Source: Clostridiaceae bacterium
Lineage (GTDB): Bacteria > Bacillota > Clostridia > Peptostreptococcales > Natronincolaceae
Assembly (NCBI GenBank): GCA_020832135.1
Contig: JAFIFG010000111.1
Span: forward strand, 124,001-188,000
Reading direction: 5' to 3'
DNA: 64,000 nucleotides
Of the stretch, positions 10,678 through 18,031 are shown one piece after another. The translations under genes and the position numbers were made by a program. The notes beneath the pieces are model-generated. The model made no database searches, had not been told where the DNA came from, and was given only the letters and a program-made list of their open reading frames with translations. Each line of letters begins with the position of its first letter. The stretch's first letter is position 1.

Positions 10678-11247
10678 TTAGCGGTTTTTTAATATTTCTT
10701 CAAATAAAGCACGGGCTGCATTTACACCTTCTACAACAGCATCTGAAGATTCAGTTGCACCTGATACAGCTTCAATATAGTGATCTCCAGTTTCTCCACC
10801 CCTTGTAGTGATGAATTCTTCATCTGTAGGTTTATCTAGAAATTGATCAATATAGGATGCATCAGCAATTTTTGAACCAAGTCCCGGAGTCTCTGTATTG
10901 TCTCCTATTTTAACACCAGTAATTCTTCCTTCGTTTGATATACCAATGAGCATTTCTATCTTACCATCATAACCAGATGGCCCCGCTTTAATTGTATATC
11001 CTACTATTTCACCATCTTTTTCACCATAATACACTTCTTCAATATGTCTTCTATCTAAAATTTCTTCCTCATCTATTACTTCAAAATCATCTGCTTCTGG
11101 AAGCAATGCTACTAAAGCTTCTCTTGTTTCTTCAAGTGCTCTCTCTTGGATAATACCTTGGGTAACCTCATTTGTCACACCTAACACTAAGGCAGCAACA
11201 GAAGTAATAACTAATAATATAAATCCTAATTTAATGATCTCTTTCAT
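10678..11247 (-). CDS. rnfG: Rnf complex subunit G (covalent FMN)
   Basis: Bitopic subunit homologous to NqrC. It has one N-terminal membrane helix (about 6-25) and an extracytoplasmic FMN-binding domain. The motif SGATES (about residues 161-166) holds the Thr to which ApbE/flavin transferase links FMN by a phosphoester bond in the family. Length 189 is standard. A strong GGGGAGGTGA site precedes the ATG, and the gene begins 4 nt after rnfD. Confidence 0.95.
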   Translation of the reverse strand: MKEIIKLGFILLVITSVAALVLGVTNEVTQGIIQERALEETREALVALLPEADDFEVIDEEEILDRRHIEEVYYGEKDGEIVGYTIKAGPSGYDGKIEMLIGISNEGRITGVKIGDNTETPGLGSKIADASYIDQFLDKPTDEEFITTRGGETGDHYIEAVSGATESSDAVVEGVNAARALFEEILKNR

Positions 11248-11251
11248 TTTG

Positions 11252-12196
11252 TTACTTCACCTCCCCAAATACTCTCGGGCTTGTATATCTGTCTATTAAC
11301 GGAGATGCTACATTCATTAATAGTATTGAGAATGCAACCCCCTCTGGATAAGCACCAAACAACCTTATTAATGTAGTTAATAATCCACATCCAAAAGCAA
11401 AGTACATTCTTCCTTTTGGTGTTACAGGTGAAGATGCATAATCAGTAGCCATATAAATAGCCCCAATCATTAAACCACCTGAAAATACATGATATAACAT
11501 ATACTGAATATCAAATCCACTATATAACAACGTTAATACAGCTACTGTTCCTATATAAATACCAGGTACCTTAGCAGAAATAACTCCTCTCCATACTAAA
11601 TATATTCCACCTAAAATTAATAAAATAGCTGAAGTTTCTCCTAAGCTTCCTCCCGTATTACCAATAATAGTATCCATTAATGATGGTACATTAGCAGGCA
11701 CACTAGCTCCAGCTTCTTTCAAAGCTGCAAGCGGTGTAGCTGTAGATACTGCATCTACACCTGGTGTTATCCAAGCTGTCATTCTATCAGTCCAAGATAA
11801 TGTTAAGAATATTCTACCGGCTAAAGCAGGGTTCATAAAATTGTGTCCTACTCCCCCAAAAATTTGCTTTACTATAGCAATAGCCACAAAAGACCCCACT
11901 ACAGGCATCCACCAAGCTGCTGATCCAGGAATGTTTAATCCTAACAACAACCCAGTTACCACAGCACTAAAGTCATTTATTGTTACTGGCCTGCCCATTA
12001 TTTTTTGAACTAATGCCTCTGTCGCTACAGCAGTTAAGACCGCTAGTAATATAAGTGTTGCAGCACTACCTTTAAAGTAAAAAATAGCTGCTATTGTAGC
12101 TGGTAACAGGGCAATAGCCACATCTAACATAATTCTTTGTGTTGTATCGTCATCTAATATATGTGGAGAAGACGAAACAATTAGCTTATCATCCAT
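11252..12196 (-). CDS. rnfD: Rnf complex subunit D (membrane, covalent FMN)
   Basis: Homologue of NqrB with about nine membrane helices in 314 residues. The motif STATPL (about residue 151) is the covalent FMN attachment site, a variant of the SGAT flavinylation motif. RnfD is thought to be a main part of the ion-conducting path for Na+ or H+. The start ATG has AGGAGGG 6 nt upstream. The gene lies 27 nt after rnfC. Confidence 0.95.
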   Translation of the reverse strand: MDDKLIVSSSPHILDDDTTQRIMLDVAIALLPATIAAIFYFKGSAATLILLAVLTAVATEALVQKIMGRPVTINDFSAVVTGLLLGLNIPGSAAWWMPVVGSFVAIAIVKQIFGGVGHNFMNPALAGRIFLTLSWTDRMTAWITPGVDAVSTATPLAALKEAGASVPANVPSLMDTIIGNTGGSLGETSAILLILGGIYLVWRGVISAKVPGIYIGTVAVLTLLYSGFDIQYMLYHVFSGGLMIGAIYMATDYASSPVTPKGRMYFAFGCGLLTTLIRLFGAYPEGVAFSILLMNVASPLIDRYTSPRVFGEVK

Positions 12197-12223
12197 CGGT
12201 TTCCCTCCTATTACTTATTACTC

Positions 12224-13564
12224 TTATTTATTATTCTTTTGTTCTCTCTTTTTAGCAATAATTTGATTTTTGGCAACTCTTATAGAAGGTAGTAACGGTC
12301 TTCTTGCTGGACATACATAGGAACAAGAACCACATTCTATACAATCTAATGCTCTATAGTTTTCAGCCTGTTCCATCCTATTAGCTAGTGAATTTTCACT
12401 AATGTATAAAGGCTGAAGATTTGCAGGGCATATCTCTACACATCGAGCACATCTGATACAGTTGCGAGGATTTGGTTGTTTGGCCTGTTCTTGGTCAAAT
12501 ACAAGTATACCTGAAGTTCCTTTTACTGCCGGTATCTCATCTGTATGTTGTGCATTTCCCATCATTGGTCCACCAAGAATAAGCTTACCCGGAGTAGTAG
12601 CATATCCTCCACATTCTTCTATTAGTTTATTAACAGGTGTTCCAATTTTAAATAATATGTTTTTAGGGTTTTTTATAGCCTTTCCAGTGACAGTAGCTAC
12701 TCTCTCTATAAGGGGCATACCTGTCTTAATAGTTAATGCTATTTGAGCAGCTGTTGCAACATTACTTACAATAACACCAACCTCCATTGGCAATCCTCCA
12801 GAAGGAACCTCTTTATTAGTCACTGCATAAATAAGCTGTTTTTCTCCCCCTTGAGGATACTTGGTCTGTAATGCTACAACCTTAATTTCATCTTCTTTTT
12901 CAATAGCTTTTAACATCACTTCTATGGCATCGGGCTTATTATTTTCAATGCCTATATAAGCTTTTTTTACACCTACTGCCTTCATCATTGCCTTTAGTCC
13001 ATAAACAATTTCCTCTGGTTTTTCCAACATTAAACGATGATCTGTAGTCAAGTATGGCTCACACTCAGCTCCATTTAAAATTATTGTGTCAATATTTTTC
13101 TCAGGTGGTGGTGAGAGTTTGACATGTGTAGGGAAAGTAGCTCCTCCCATTCCAACGATTCCAGCCTCCTTGATAGCATCAACAATCTCTTTAGGCTGTA
13201 GTTTTTCTATATCCCCCTTAGGCTTTATTGAAGGATCAATTTCATTTTTACCGTCTGACTCAATAATCACTGCTAAAGCTTCATTTCCTGTTGCCACTGG
13301 CACATCAGTAACAGCTTTTACTATTCCAGATACACTGGAATGAACAGGAGCTGATACAAAACCTTGGGCTTCTCCAATTTTTTGTCCAACTTTAACTATC
13401 TCTCCTGCTTGTACAATAGGTTCGCATGGAGCTCCTATATGTTGTTGCATAGGTATTACCACTATGGTAGGCTCGACAGCCTTCTCAGTCTTTAAATGCT
13501 CAGTCGCCTCTTTAGCCTCTGGTGGATGAATACCTCCTCTAAAAGTTACAAACTTCATTTTCAT
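12224..13564 (-). CDS. rnfC: Rnf complex subunit C (NADH-binding)
   Basis: Peripheral subunit that exchanges electrons with NAD and carries FMN plus two 4Fe-4S clusters. The product (446 residues) shows an RnfC N-terminal barrel region (GGIHPPE near residue 10). A nucleotide/FMN-binding SLBB-Complex1_51K region carries GMGGATFPTHVK near 140. The C-terminal ferredoxin motifs are CIRCARCVEICP (about 373) and CIECGSCSYVCP (about 412). ATG at 13564 is chosen: GAGGGG lies 5 nt upstream, while a GTG at 13570 overlaps it. First gene of the operon, behind a promoter with a palindromic operator. Confidence 0.95.
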   Translation of the reverse strand: MKMKFVTFRGGIHPPEAKEATEHLKTEKAVEPTIVVIPMQQHIGAPCEPIVQAGEIVKVGQKIGEAQGFVSAPVHSSVSGIVKAVTDVPVATGNEALAVIIESDGKNEIDPSIKPKGDIEKLQPKEIVDAIKEAGIVGMGGATFPTHVKLSPPPEKNIDTIILNGAECEPYLTTDHRLMLEKPEEIVYGLKAMMKAVGVKKAYIGIENNKPDAIEVMLKAIEKEDEIKVVALQTKYPQGGEKQLIYAVTNKEVPSGGLPMEVGVIVSNVATAAQIALTIKTGMPLIERVATVTGKAIKNPKNILFKIGTPVNKLIEECGGYATTPGKLILGGPMMGNAQHTDEIPAVKGTSGILVFDQEQAKQPNPRNCIRCARCVEICPANLQPLYISENSLANRMEQAENYRALDCIECGSCSYVCPARRPLLPSIRVAKNQIIAKKREQKNNK

Positions 13565-13609
13565 TTTCACCCCTCATCAAAATTTTATTAGTGTATTTAG
13601 ACTTAAATT

Positions 13610-13638
13610 ATTATGTTCCCATGAAATATTGTATACAA
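13610..13638 (-). promoter_or_regulatory. rnf operon promoter
   Basis: On the minus strand TTGTAT (13633-13638) is followed after exactly 17 bp by CATAAT (13610-13615), about 45 nt before the rnfC start. The -35 hexamer lies inside the palindrome at 13626-13641, so a protein bound there would directly affect RNA polymerase. Confidence 0.6.
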
Positions 13639-13641
13639 TAT
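13626..13641. promoter_or_regulatory. Perfect 16-bp palindrome over the rnf -35 (candidate operator)
   Basis: ATATTGTATACAATAT is a perfect palindrome. A copy with one base different (ACATTGTATACAATAT) lies at 35921-35936 before pflB. The core TTGTATACAA fits the general nGTn(x)ACn pattern of GntR-family operators. That family link is a guess from the pattern; no GntR gene is in the window. Confidence 0.6.
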
Positions 13642-13859
13642 TTATATAAAAAAATATGGCTTATTATAATTAAGCTTATATTAAATATAAAAAATAAGGA
13701 TTAAATTATTTTTTACTAAGAAGCTTTTTTCATGTTACCTATTTTCTTAGTATAATCATTGTTGGAAGTTTTTCTGTTAAAAACTAGATAATAAAAGATG
13801 TGATATAACAAAACTATTATATAATAAATGGTGAATAATTACTACTTCATCAGAAAAGT

Positions 13860-14405
13860 TTATTTTTTAACAACACCTTGTAAGCCTTCTTTAATGTACT
13901 CCTTCAACCAAAAAAGTACTGTGGTTTCAGTAATTTCTACATTCCGAAGAATTTTTTTAATCTCCATCGTATTAAATTCAAATTTATTATTATTGGAAAA
14001 ATGCGTATAACTATACTCTATATCTTTGTTTGCTGTTATTAACGTAACAATCGTCTCCTCCATATTGCCCATAGGTGCTCGATCAATATGACTATGTTGA
14101 AAACTCGCAACAACTGTTGTACCTTTTCCTTTTTTAGAATTTATCTTAAAGGCTCCATTACATTGTAGTGCAGTAGTTTTAAATAAAGATAACCCCAGTC
14201 CTACTTTTCTTGTAGTTCTAGTAGTAAAAAAAGGATCTGTTACTTTTGCTAAAGTATCCTCATCCATTCCATCTCCATTGTCTTTAATCTCTATTGTTAA
14301 TAAGTCCTTGATTATATCTTCCTTTATAATTATCTGGATTTCAGTAGCATGAGCCTTAATTGAATTTTCAGTAACATCTAATATATGTAGAGCTAGTTCC
14401 TTCAA
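13860..14405 (-). CDS. ATP-binding protein (GHKL/HATPase_c domain)
   Basis: A 181-residue protein with a histidine-kinase-type ATPase fold. It has an N box (HILDVTENSIKA, about 7-18), a G1 box (DNGDGM, about 42-47) and a G2-like box (RKVGLGLSLFK, about 67-77). No dimerisation/phospho-acceptor domain precedes it, so it is not a standard sensor kinase. TTG at 14405 is chosen: GGAGAGG lies 6 nt upstream and gives the family-like start MKELALHILD. It is the last gene of a set with PHP, DRTGG and anti-sigma-like genes that in many Clostridia and Thermotogae precedes electron-bifurcating hydrogenase genes; here it precedes rnf. Its role is unknown. Confidence 0.82.
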   Translation of the reverse strand: MKELALHILDVTENSIKAHATEIQIIIKEDIIKDLLTIEIKDNGDGMDEDTLAKVTDPFFTTRTTRKVGLGLSLFKTTALQCNGAFKINSKKGKGTTVVASFQHSHIDRAPMGNMEETIVTLITANKDIEYSYTHFSNNNKFEFNTMEIKKILRNVEITETTVLFWLKEYIKEGLQGVVKK

Positions 14406-14460
14406 TATATTCCTCTCCAATCATTCTCTATATTATTTAAGGAGTTATTTTATCTTAGAT

Positions 14461-14506
14461 GTAGTGCTGAAACTCCCACTTTCATAAGTGAGAGTTCCAG
14501 CACTAC
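14461..14506 (-). other. Long hairpin between the PHP and ATPase genes
   Basis: Arms of 21 nt (14461-14481 and 14486-14506) with a 4-nt loop. Both mismatches are G-U wobbles only when read as minus-strand RNA, so the minus transcript is the folding one. The PHP stop codon lies in the stem. No T-run follows, so an attenuator, processing site or mRNA stabiliser is as likely as a terminator. Confidence 0.6.
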
Positions 14507-15216
14507 ATTCTTGAAATAAATTTAAACACTTCTTCTATACTTATAGATTTTATATCTATTAAAAACTCTCTTTCTAGAATTTCTCCTAATCTATGGGCAT
14601 CAGAGCTTGTCACTCTATTATATCGTTTTAAGTAAGGGTGCTTTTTTATTAGATCATTTAAATTACATTTTGTGGTTACCTCTATTGCCCTAAAACCTAT
14701 GTCAGGAGAAATAAAGCCTAAATTTGTTAATATGCTAAAGCTTTTTCTATCAATGTGGGCAGGAAATACTATACCGCCTATTTTTTGTACTTCTTTTATC
14801 GTTTCTTCTACCGTTAATTCTATAGAATTCATGAGCAAAATATCATATTCCTCCACCACGTGATCTTCATCATCATAAATATATTGATTTCCAAAAAACC
14901 TCACATTATTCTTAATCTTTGGCAATGTCATGTCTAGTATTTTTTGAAATTGTTTTGCATCATTTAATCCTTTAAAAAGTACTATTAAGTGTACCTCTTC
15001 TCTTGTTGTAACCTCTACTCCAGGTATACAAAGAATGCCGTGTTTTTTTCCCACCTCTATGAAGCTTTCTAGGTTAAGAGTCGAATTATGATCTGTAATT
15101 GCAAGTATATCTAATCTCTTTAACAATGCCATGTTGATTATATTATTAGGGGTCATATCTTCATTTGCACAGGGAGATAGTCCACTATGTATGTGTAAAT
15201 CTATTGCTACCTTCAT
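14503..15216 (-). CDS. PHP domain metal-dependent phosphoesterase family protein
   Basis: The 237-residue protein has PHP motif I (DLHIHSGLSPC, about 6-16), motif II (ITDHNS, about 40-45), a GVEVTT block (about 64) and a late SSDAHRLGE (about 207-215). These histidines and aspartates bind a trinuclear metal site in the family, which includes nucleotide and 3',5'-bisnucleotide phosphatases. The substrate here is unknown. It overlaps the preceding DRTGG gene by 4 nt, so the two are translationally coupled. Confidence 0.85.
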   Translation of the reverse strand: MKVAIDLHIHSGLSPCANEDMTPNNIINMALLKRLDILAITDHNSTLNLESFIEVGKKHGILCIPGVEVTTREEVHLIVLFKGLNDAKQFQKILDMTLPKIKNNVRFFGNQYIYDDEDHVVEEYDILLMNSIELTVEETIKEVQKIGGIVFPAHIDRKSFSILTNLGFISPDIGFRAIEVTTKCNLNDLIKKHPYLKRYNRVTSSDAHRLGEILEREFLIDIKSISIEEVFKFISRM

Positions 15217-15554
15217 TTCAGTTCTAAGTATTTGTTGATTTCCACTGCCAAGTCATAAGCACTAAGATTACTTCTCAACAAAGGTATATCTTCTTGTTCT
15301 GCTTTTTTTATTGTTATTTCCTCTATTTCAGCTCCCTCAGCAATAATAACACAAGACACCTCTCCTAGCGCCGCCACAGCAACAACATTTATATTAGTTT
15401 GTATAGTAATCCATACATCCTTTTGTTTGACATGAGACATCACCCAACTTAATAAGTCCCCTATATATACACTCTTAATATCGTTTCCTATTGCTTTTTC
15501 ACCAGCTACTAGCTCAAGATCTAGTCGGCTGATTAATCCCTTTACCGTTCTCAC
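15213..15554 (-). CDS. DRTGG domain protein (short)
   Basis: A 113-residue protein with a DRTGG-like region (VKGLISRLDLELVAGE near the start; IGDLLSWVMSH, about 31-41). The DRTGG fold is related to the regulatory part of phosphotransacetylase and to HPr kinase-type domains, and is thought to bind small ligands. It ends in ATGA overlap with the PHP gene and begins 2 nt after the anti-sigma-like gene. Its role in this conserved set is not known. Confidence 0.75.
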   Translation of the reverse strand: MRTVKGLISRLDLELVAGEKAIGNDIKSVYIGDLLSWVMSHVKQKDVWITIQTNINVVAVAALGEVSCVIIAEGAEIEEITIKKAEQEDIPLLRSNLSAYDLAVEINKYLELK

Positions 15555-15556
15555 AC

Positions 15557-16006
15557 TTACTCACCGCCTTCTTCAGTGTTATTTCCACTATGATAAATAG
15601 TAATACTCAATTCGGTGTATTCGCCGAAGGAGGACCTTATAGCAAACTCATCACAGCATCTCTTAATATTGGGCAGGCCCATTCCTGCACCAAATCCTAA
15701 TTCCCTAACCTTTTGAGAGGCCGTAGAATATCCAGCCTTCATCGCTAGTTCTATATCTTTAATTCCTGGACCTCTATCCCTTACAATAATTTTTACTTTT
15801 TCAGGATCAATACTAGCATCTATAGATCCTCCTTCTGAGTGAATAATAATATTCATCTCAGCCTCATAGGTGGCTATAGCTATTTTTCTAACAATTTTAG
15901 AATTTATGCCTAGTTGTTTCAATACTTTTTTTAAATTACTAGAAGCTTGACCCGCCTTCATAAAATCATCTTTTTCTACCTGATATTTTAATTTAATAGT
16001 AATCAC
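15557..16006 (-). CDS. Anti-sigma-factor-like ATP-binding protein (HATPase_c_2)
   Basis: A 149-residue GHKL ATPase-domain protein of the SpoIIAB/RsbW type. Visible are the N box (ATYEAEMNIIIHS, about 44-56), G1 (RDRGPGIKD, about 73) and the G2-like block LGFGAGMGLPNIKRCCD (about 97-113). Such proteins are serine kinases or ATP-dependent binding switches. GTG at 16006 is chosen because GAGG lies 7 nt upstream; an upstream TTG at 16024 lacks a good site. Packed between two DRTGG genes, it suggests a partner-switching module, though no STAS antagonist is adjacent. Confidence 0.82.
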   Translation of the reverse strand: MITIKLKYQVEKDDFMKAGQASSNLKKVLKQLGINSKIVRKIAIATYEAEMNIIIHSEGGSIDASIDPEKVKIIVRDRGPGIKDIELAMKAGYSTASQKVRELGFGAGMGLPNIKRCCDEFAIRSSFGEYTELSITIYHSGNNTEEGGE

Positions 16007-16035
16007 ATCCTTGCCTCGCACCAATATAGTAGAGC

Positions 16036-16392
16036 TTAATTATGTAAAATGCTAGCCCCTTCAAGTCCATTACTATATAAGATTCCAGAGCTAACATATA
16101 ATGTGTACTTGGTTATCATAATAACTATACCATTTTCTTTAGCAAGTTTTATTGTATCCTCATCCGGCACCTTTCCTCGTACAAAAACCACCCCACTAAT
16201 ATCTAACATCTCAGCTGTTCTAACTGTATGAGGATTAACTAATCCAGTTAATAATAATGTTCTATCTTCAACAGAGGTTAATGCATCACTCATTAGGTCA
16301 CAGGAAAAAGCTTTACTTACTTCTTTTTTCATATACTCATGTCCTGACAATACTTCGGCATCTAACAGGTGCCGCACTTCTTCTAAAGTCAT
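16036..16392 (-). CDS. DRTGG domain protein
   Basis: A 118-residue protein with a recognisable DRTGG domain across nearly its whole length, including GHEYMKKEVSKAFSCDLMSD (about 17-36) and VVFVRGKVPDEDTI (about 68-81). Related domains precede the catalytic part of some phosphotransacetylases. The gene has a GGAGGTGG-like site and follows the SPOR gene by 18 nt. The function in this module is unknown; a ligand-sensing role is inference. Confidence 0.78.
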   Translation of the reverse strand: MTLEEVRHLLDAEVLSGHEYMKKEVSKAFSCDLMSDALTSVEDRTLLLTGLVNPHTVRTAEMLDISGVVFVRGKVPDEDTIKLAKENGIVIMITKYTLYVSSGILYSNGLEGASILHN

Positions 16393-16410
16393 TTAACCAC
16401 CTCCTTGTGA

Positions 16411-17322
16411 TCACTTAATAACCTCTAACATTCTAAACAAACTGTCTAGAAACAAACTATGTATTCTGTAGTTATTGTCTGAATCTTCCATGAATTCTAT
16501 AGAGTGTTTAATATTACTTTCTTGATGATAAGTCATTTTTTCAATAATTTTCTTTTCAGGCAAACCTTTAGGTAAATTTTTGTCTGTTATAGTTTGAGTT
16601 AAAGATGCTATTATTTGTTTTTGTTCTTCTAATAATTCTTTATAAGCACTTAAGTTTCCTTCTTTTTCAATAAAATTATACCACTCTCGTGATTGTTTAT
16701 CCATTATTTCAATTAAGCTGTTAAAGTCTTTTACTATATCTTCAGCTAGTTCTTCCTCATCTTGACTATAACCTACCCGTTTTGATGGCAAGTGAATCTC
16801 ACTTATATATGCATCGGGATAAAATTCTCTAACATTTTCTAATCTAGATTCAACTAACACTCTCTCTGTTAATCCCAATGTATATACTTTATATGAATTA
16901 TCCATTTTATATATTAAGTTTGACAATTTGTTATCGTTTAATTCTGCTACAAGGGATTCTATATTTGTTGTATCCGATACACTTGCAATTTGTATCAAAT
17001 AAACAGATAGTGGTAATGTTTTAATATGCCCGCTCTCCTCTTTCTCAACTAATGTTTTATTTTCTTCTACATTTTCCTCCTGCATGTCTGTAGTTTTTTC
17101 TTGCTGTTGTTCATTTTCAGTGAATATTGTACTATTTAAAATTTCATCTAAATCCTCGTCCTCCAGTGTAACATCTGAATATAGTACTGGTAAAATAACA
17201 CTTTGTGTTATTTTAGAACCTATAAATATAGCTGCCAAAGGAATGATAATTATAAATAGCAATACAAAGAAATAGTTATGGTTTTTACGCTGTCTTCTTA
17301 CTTTGAACCTACTTTTTCTCAT
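16411..17322 (-). CDS. SPOR-domain membrane protein
   Basis: The 303-residue protein has a basic N-terminus (RKSRFKVRRQRKNH), one membrane helix (about 18-40), an acidic linker rich in E and T, and a SPOR-like domain (about 100-180: VYLIQIASV ... SYKVYTLGL). A charged helical C-terminus follows. SPOR domains bind glycan strands lacking stem peptides, usually at septa. GGAGG precedes the ATG. It is first in the run with the DRTGG/ATPase/PHP genes, but may be only a neighbour. It is divergent from a lytic transglycosylase gene, and the two promoters overlap. Confidence 0.72.
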   Translation of the reverse strand: MRKSRFKVRRQRKNHNYFFVLLFIIIIPLAAIFIGSKITQSVILPVLYSDVTLEDEDLDEILNSTIFTENEQQQEKTTDMQEENVEENKTLVEKEESGHIKTLPLSVYLIQIASVSDTTNIESLVAELNDNKLSNLIYKMDNSYKVYTLGLTERVLVESRLENVREFYPDAYISEIHLPSKRVGYSQDEEELAEDIVKDFNSLIEIMDKQSREWYNFIEKEGNLSAYKELLEEQKQIIASLTQTITDKNLPKGLPEKKIIEKMTYHQESNIKHSIEFMEDSDNNYRIHSLFLDSLFRMLEVIK

Positions 17323-17356
17323 AGAAATACCTCCATTGATAATTTTTTATAAAATT

Positions 17357-17385
17357 TTTATAATAATAACGACATTTATTGTAAA
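17357..17385 (-). promoter_or_regulatory. Promoter for the SPOR-DRTGG-ATPase genes
   Basis: On the minus strand TTTACA (17380-17385) and TATAAA (17357-17362) are 17 bp apart, 35 nt before the start codon. The -35 overlaps the -35 of the divergent promoter on the plus strand, so the two may compete. Confidence 0.6.
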
Positions 17386-17407
17386 CTTGTCTTATTATAT
17401 ATATAAT
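17379..17407 (+). promoter_or_regulatory. Promoter for the lytic transglycosylase gene
   Basis: TTGTAA (17379-17384) and TATAAT (17402-17407) are separated by 17 bp, about 40 nt before the ATG. It lies back to back with the minus-strand promoter at 17357-17385. Confidence 0.65.
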
Positions 17408-17446
17408 ATATATAATCAAAATTATTACACAAATGGAGTTGATGCT

Positions 17447-17989
17447 ATGTTAAAAAATATGGTTCAACAAATTTTCCAAGAAAAAATTTCTCAAATACAA
17501 AGGACGATCCCTGTTAATTTCAACCACCCAATAACAAAAACTACATATTCTTTCCAAGAGGTACTAGAAGAAAAAACATTGGAACTTTCTTCATCAAAAT
17601 CACCTGATGATTTTGATACAATAATAAATTCTGCTGCTAAAAAATATAATCTCTCACCAGCTCTTATTAAGTCGGTGATGAAGGCAGAGTCTAATTTTAA
17701 CCCCAATGCTCTTTCTAAAGCAGGTGCTCAAGGTTTGATGCAATTGATGCCATCTACAGCTAATCAGCTTGGAGTAAAAAATGTATGGGATCCACAACAA
17801 AATATCGAAGGCGGATCCAAGTACTTAAGGAATCTTTTAAATCAATATAATGGGGATTTAACATTATCTTTAGCAGCTTACAATGCTGGTCCTGGTAATG
17901 TGAATAAGTATGGTGGAGTACCTCCCTTTGCTGAAACTCAAAACTATGTAAAAACCGTCTCGAAGTATCTTTCCACCTATAAGGGTTAA
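17447..17989 (+). CDS. Lytic transglycosylase (SLT domain)
   Basis: Cleaves the glycan strand of peptidoglycan to 1,6-anhydro products. The 180-residue product has a variable N-terminal part (about 1-65) and a C-terminal goose-lysozyme-like SLT domain. It shows VMKAESNFNPNAL (catalytic Glu, about residue 83), GLMQLMPSTA (about 98-107) and LAAYNAGPGNV (about 143-153). No signal peptide is obvious with the ATG at 17447, which has GGAG 9 nt upstream; a longer reading frame from 17303 lacks a ribosome site and would overlap the promoter. Confidence 0.88.
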   Translation: MLKNMVQQIFQEKISQIQRTIPVNFNHPITKTTYSFQEVLEEKTLELSSSKSPDDFDTIINSAAKKYNLSPALIKSVMKAESNFNPNALSKAGAQGLMQLMPSTANQLGVKNVWDPQQNIEGGSKYLRNLLNQYNGDLTLSLAAYNAGPGNVNKYGGVPPFAETQNYVKTVSKYLSTYKG

Positions 17990-17997
17990 ACCCCTAT

Positions 17998-18031
17998 AAA
18001 AAAACAGGCTTTCATTTAAGCCTGTTTTTTT
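17998..18031. terminator. Bidirectional terminator between convergent genes
   Basis: A 14-bp stem (17998-18011 and 18018-18031) with A-run on one side and T-run on the other and a 6-nt loop serves both the plus-strand transglycosylase gene and the minus-strand NlpC/P60 gene, whose stop codon (18030-18032) overlaps the stem. Confidence 0.9.

Noticed and set aside
13626-13641. Rex (redox) binding site at rnf
   Set aside because: Rex sites read TTGTTAAnnnnTTAACAA; the rnf/pfl palindrome TTGTATACAA has a different core and spacing.
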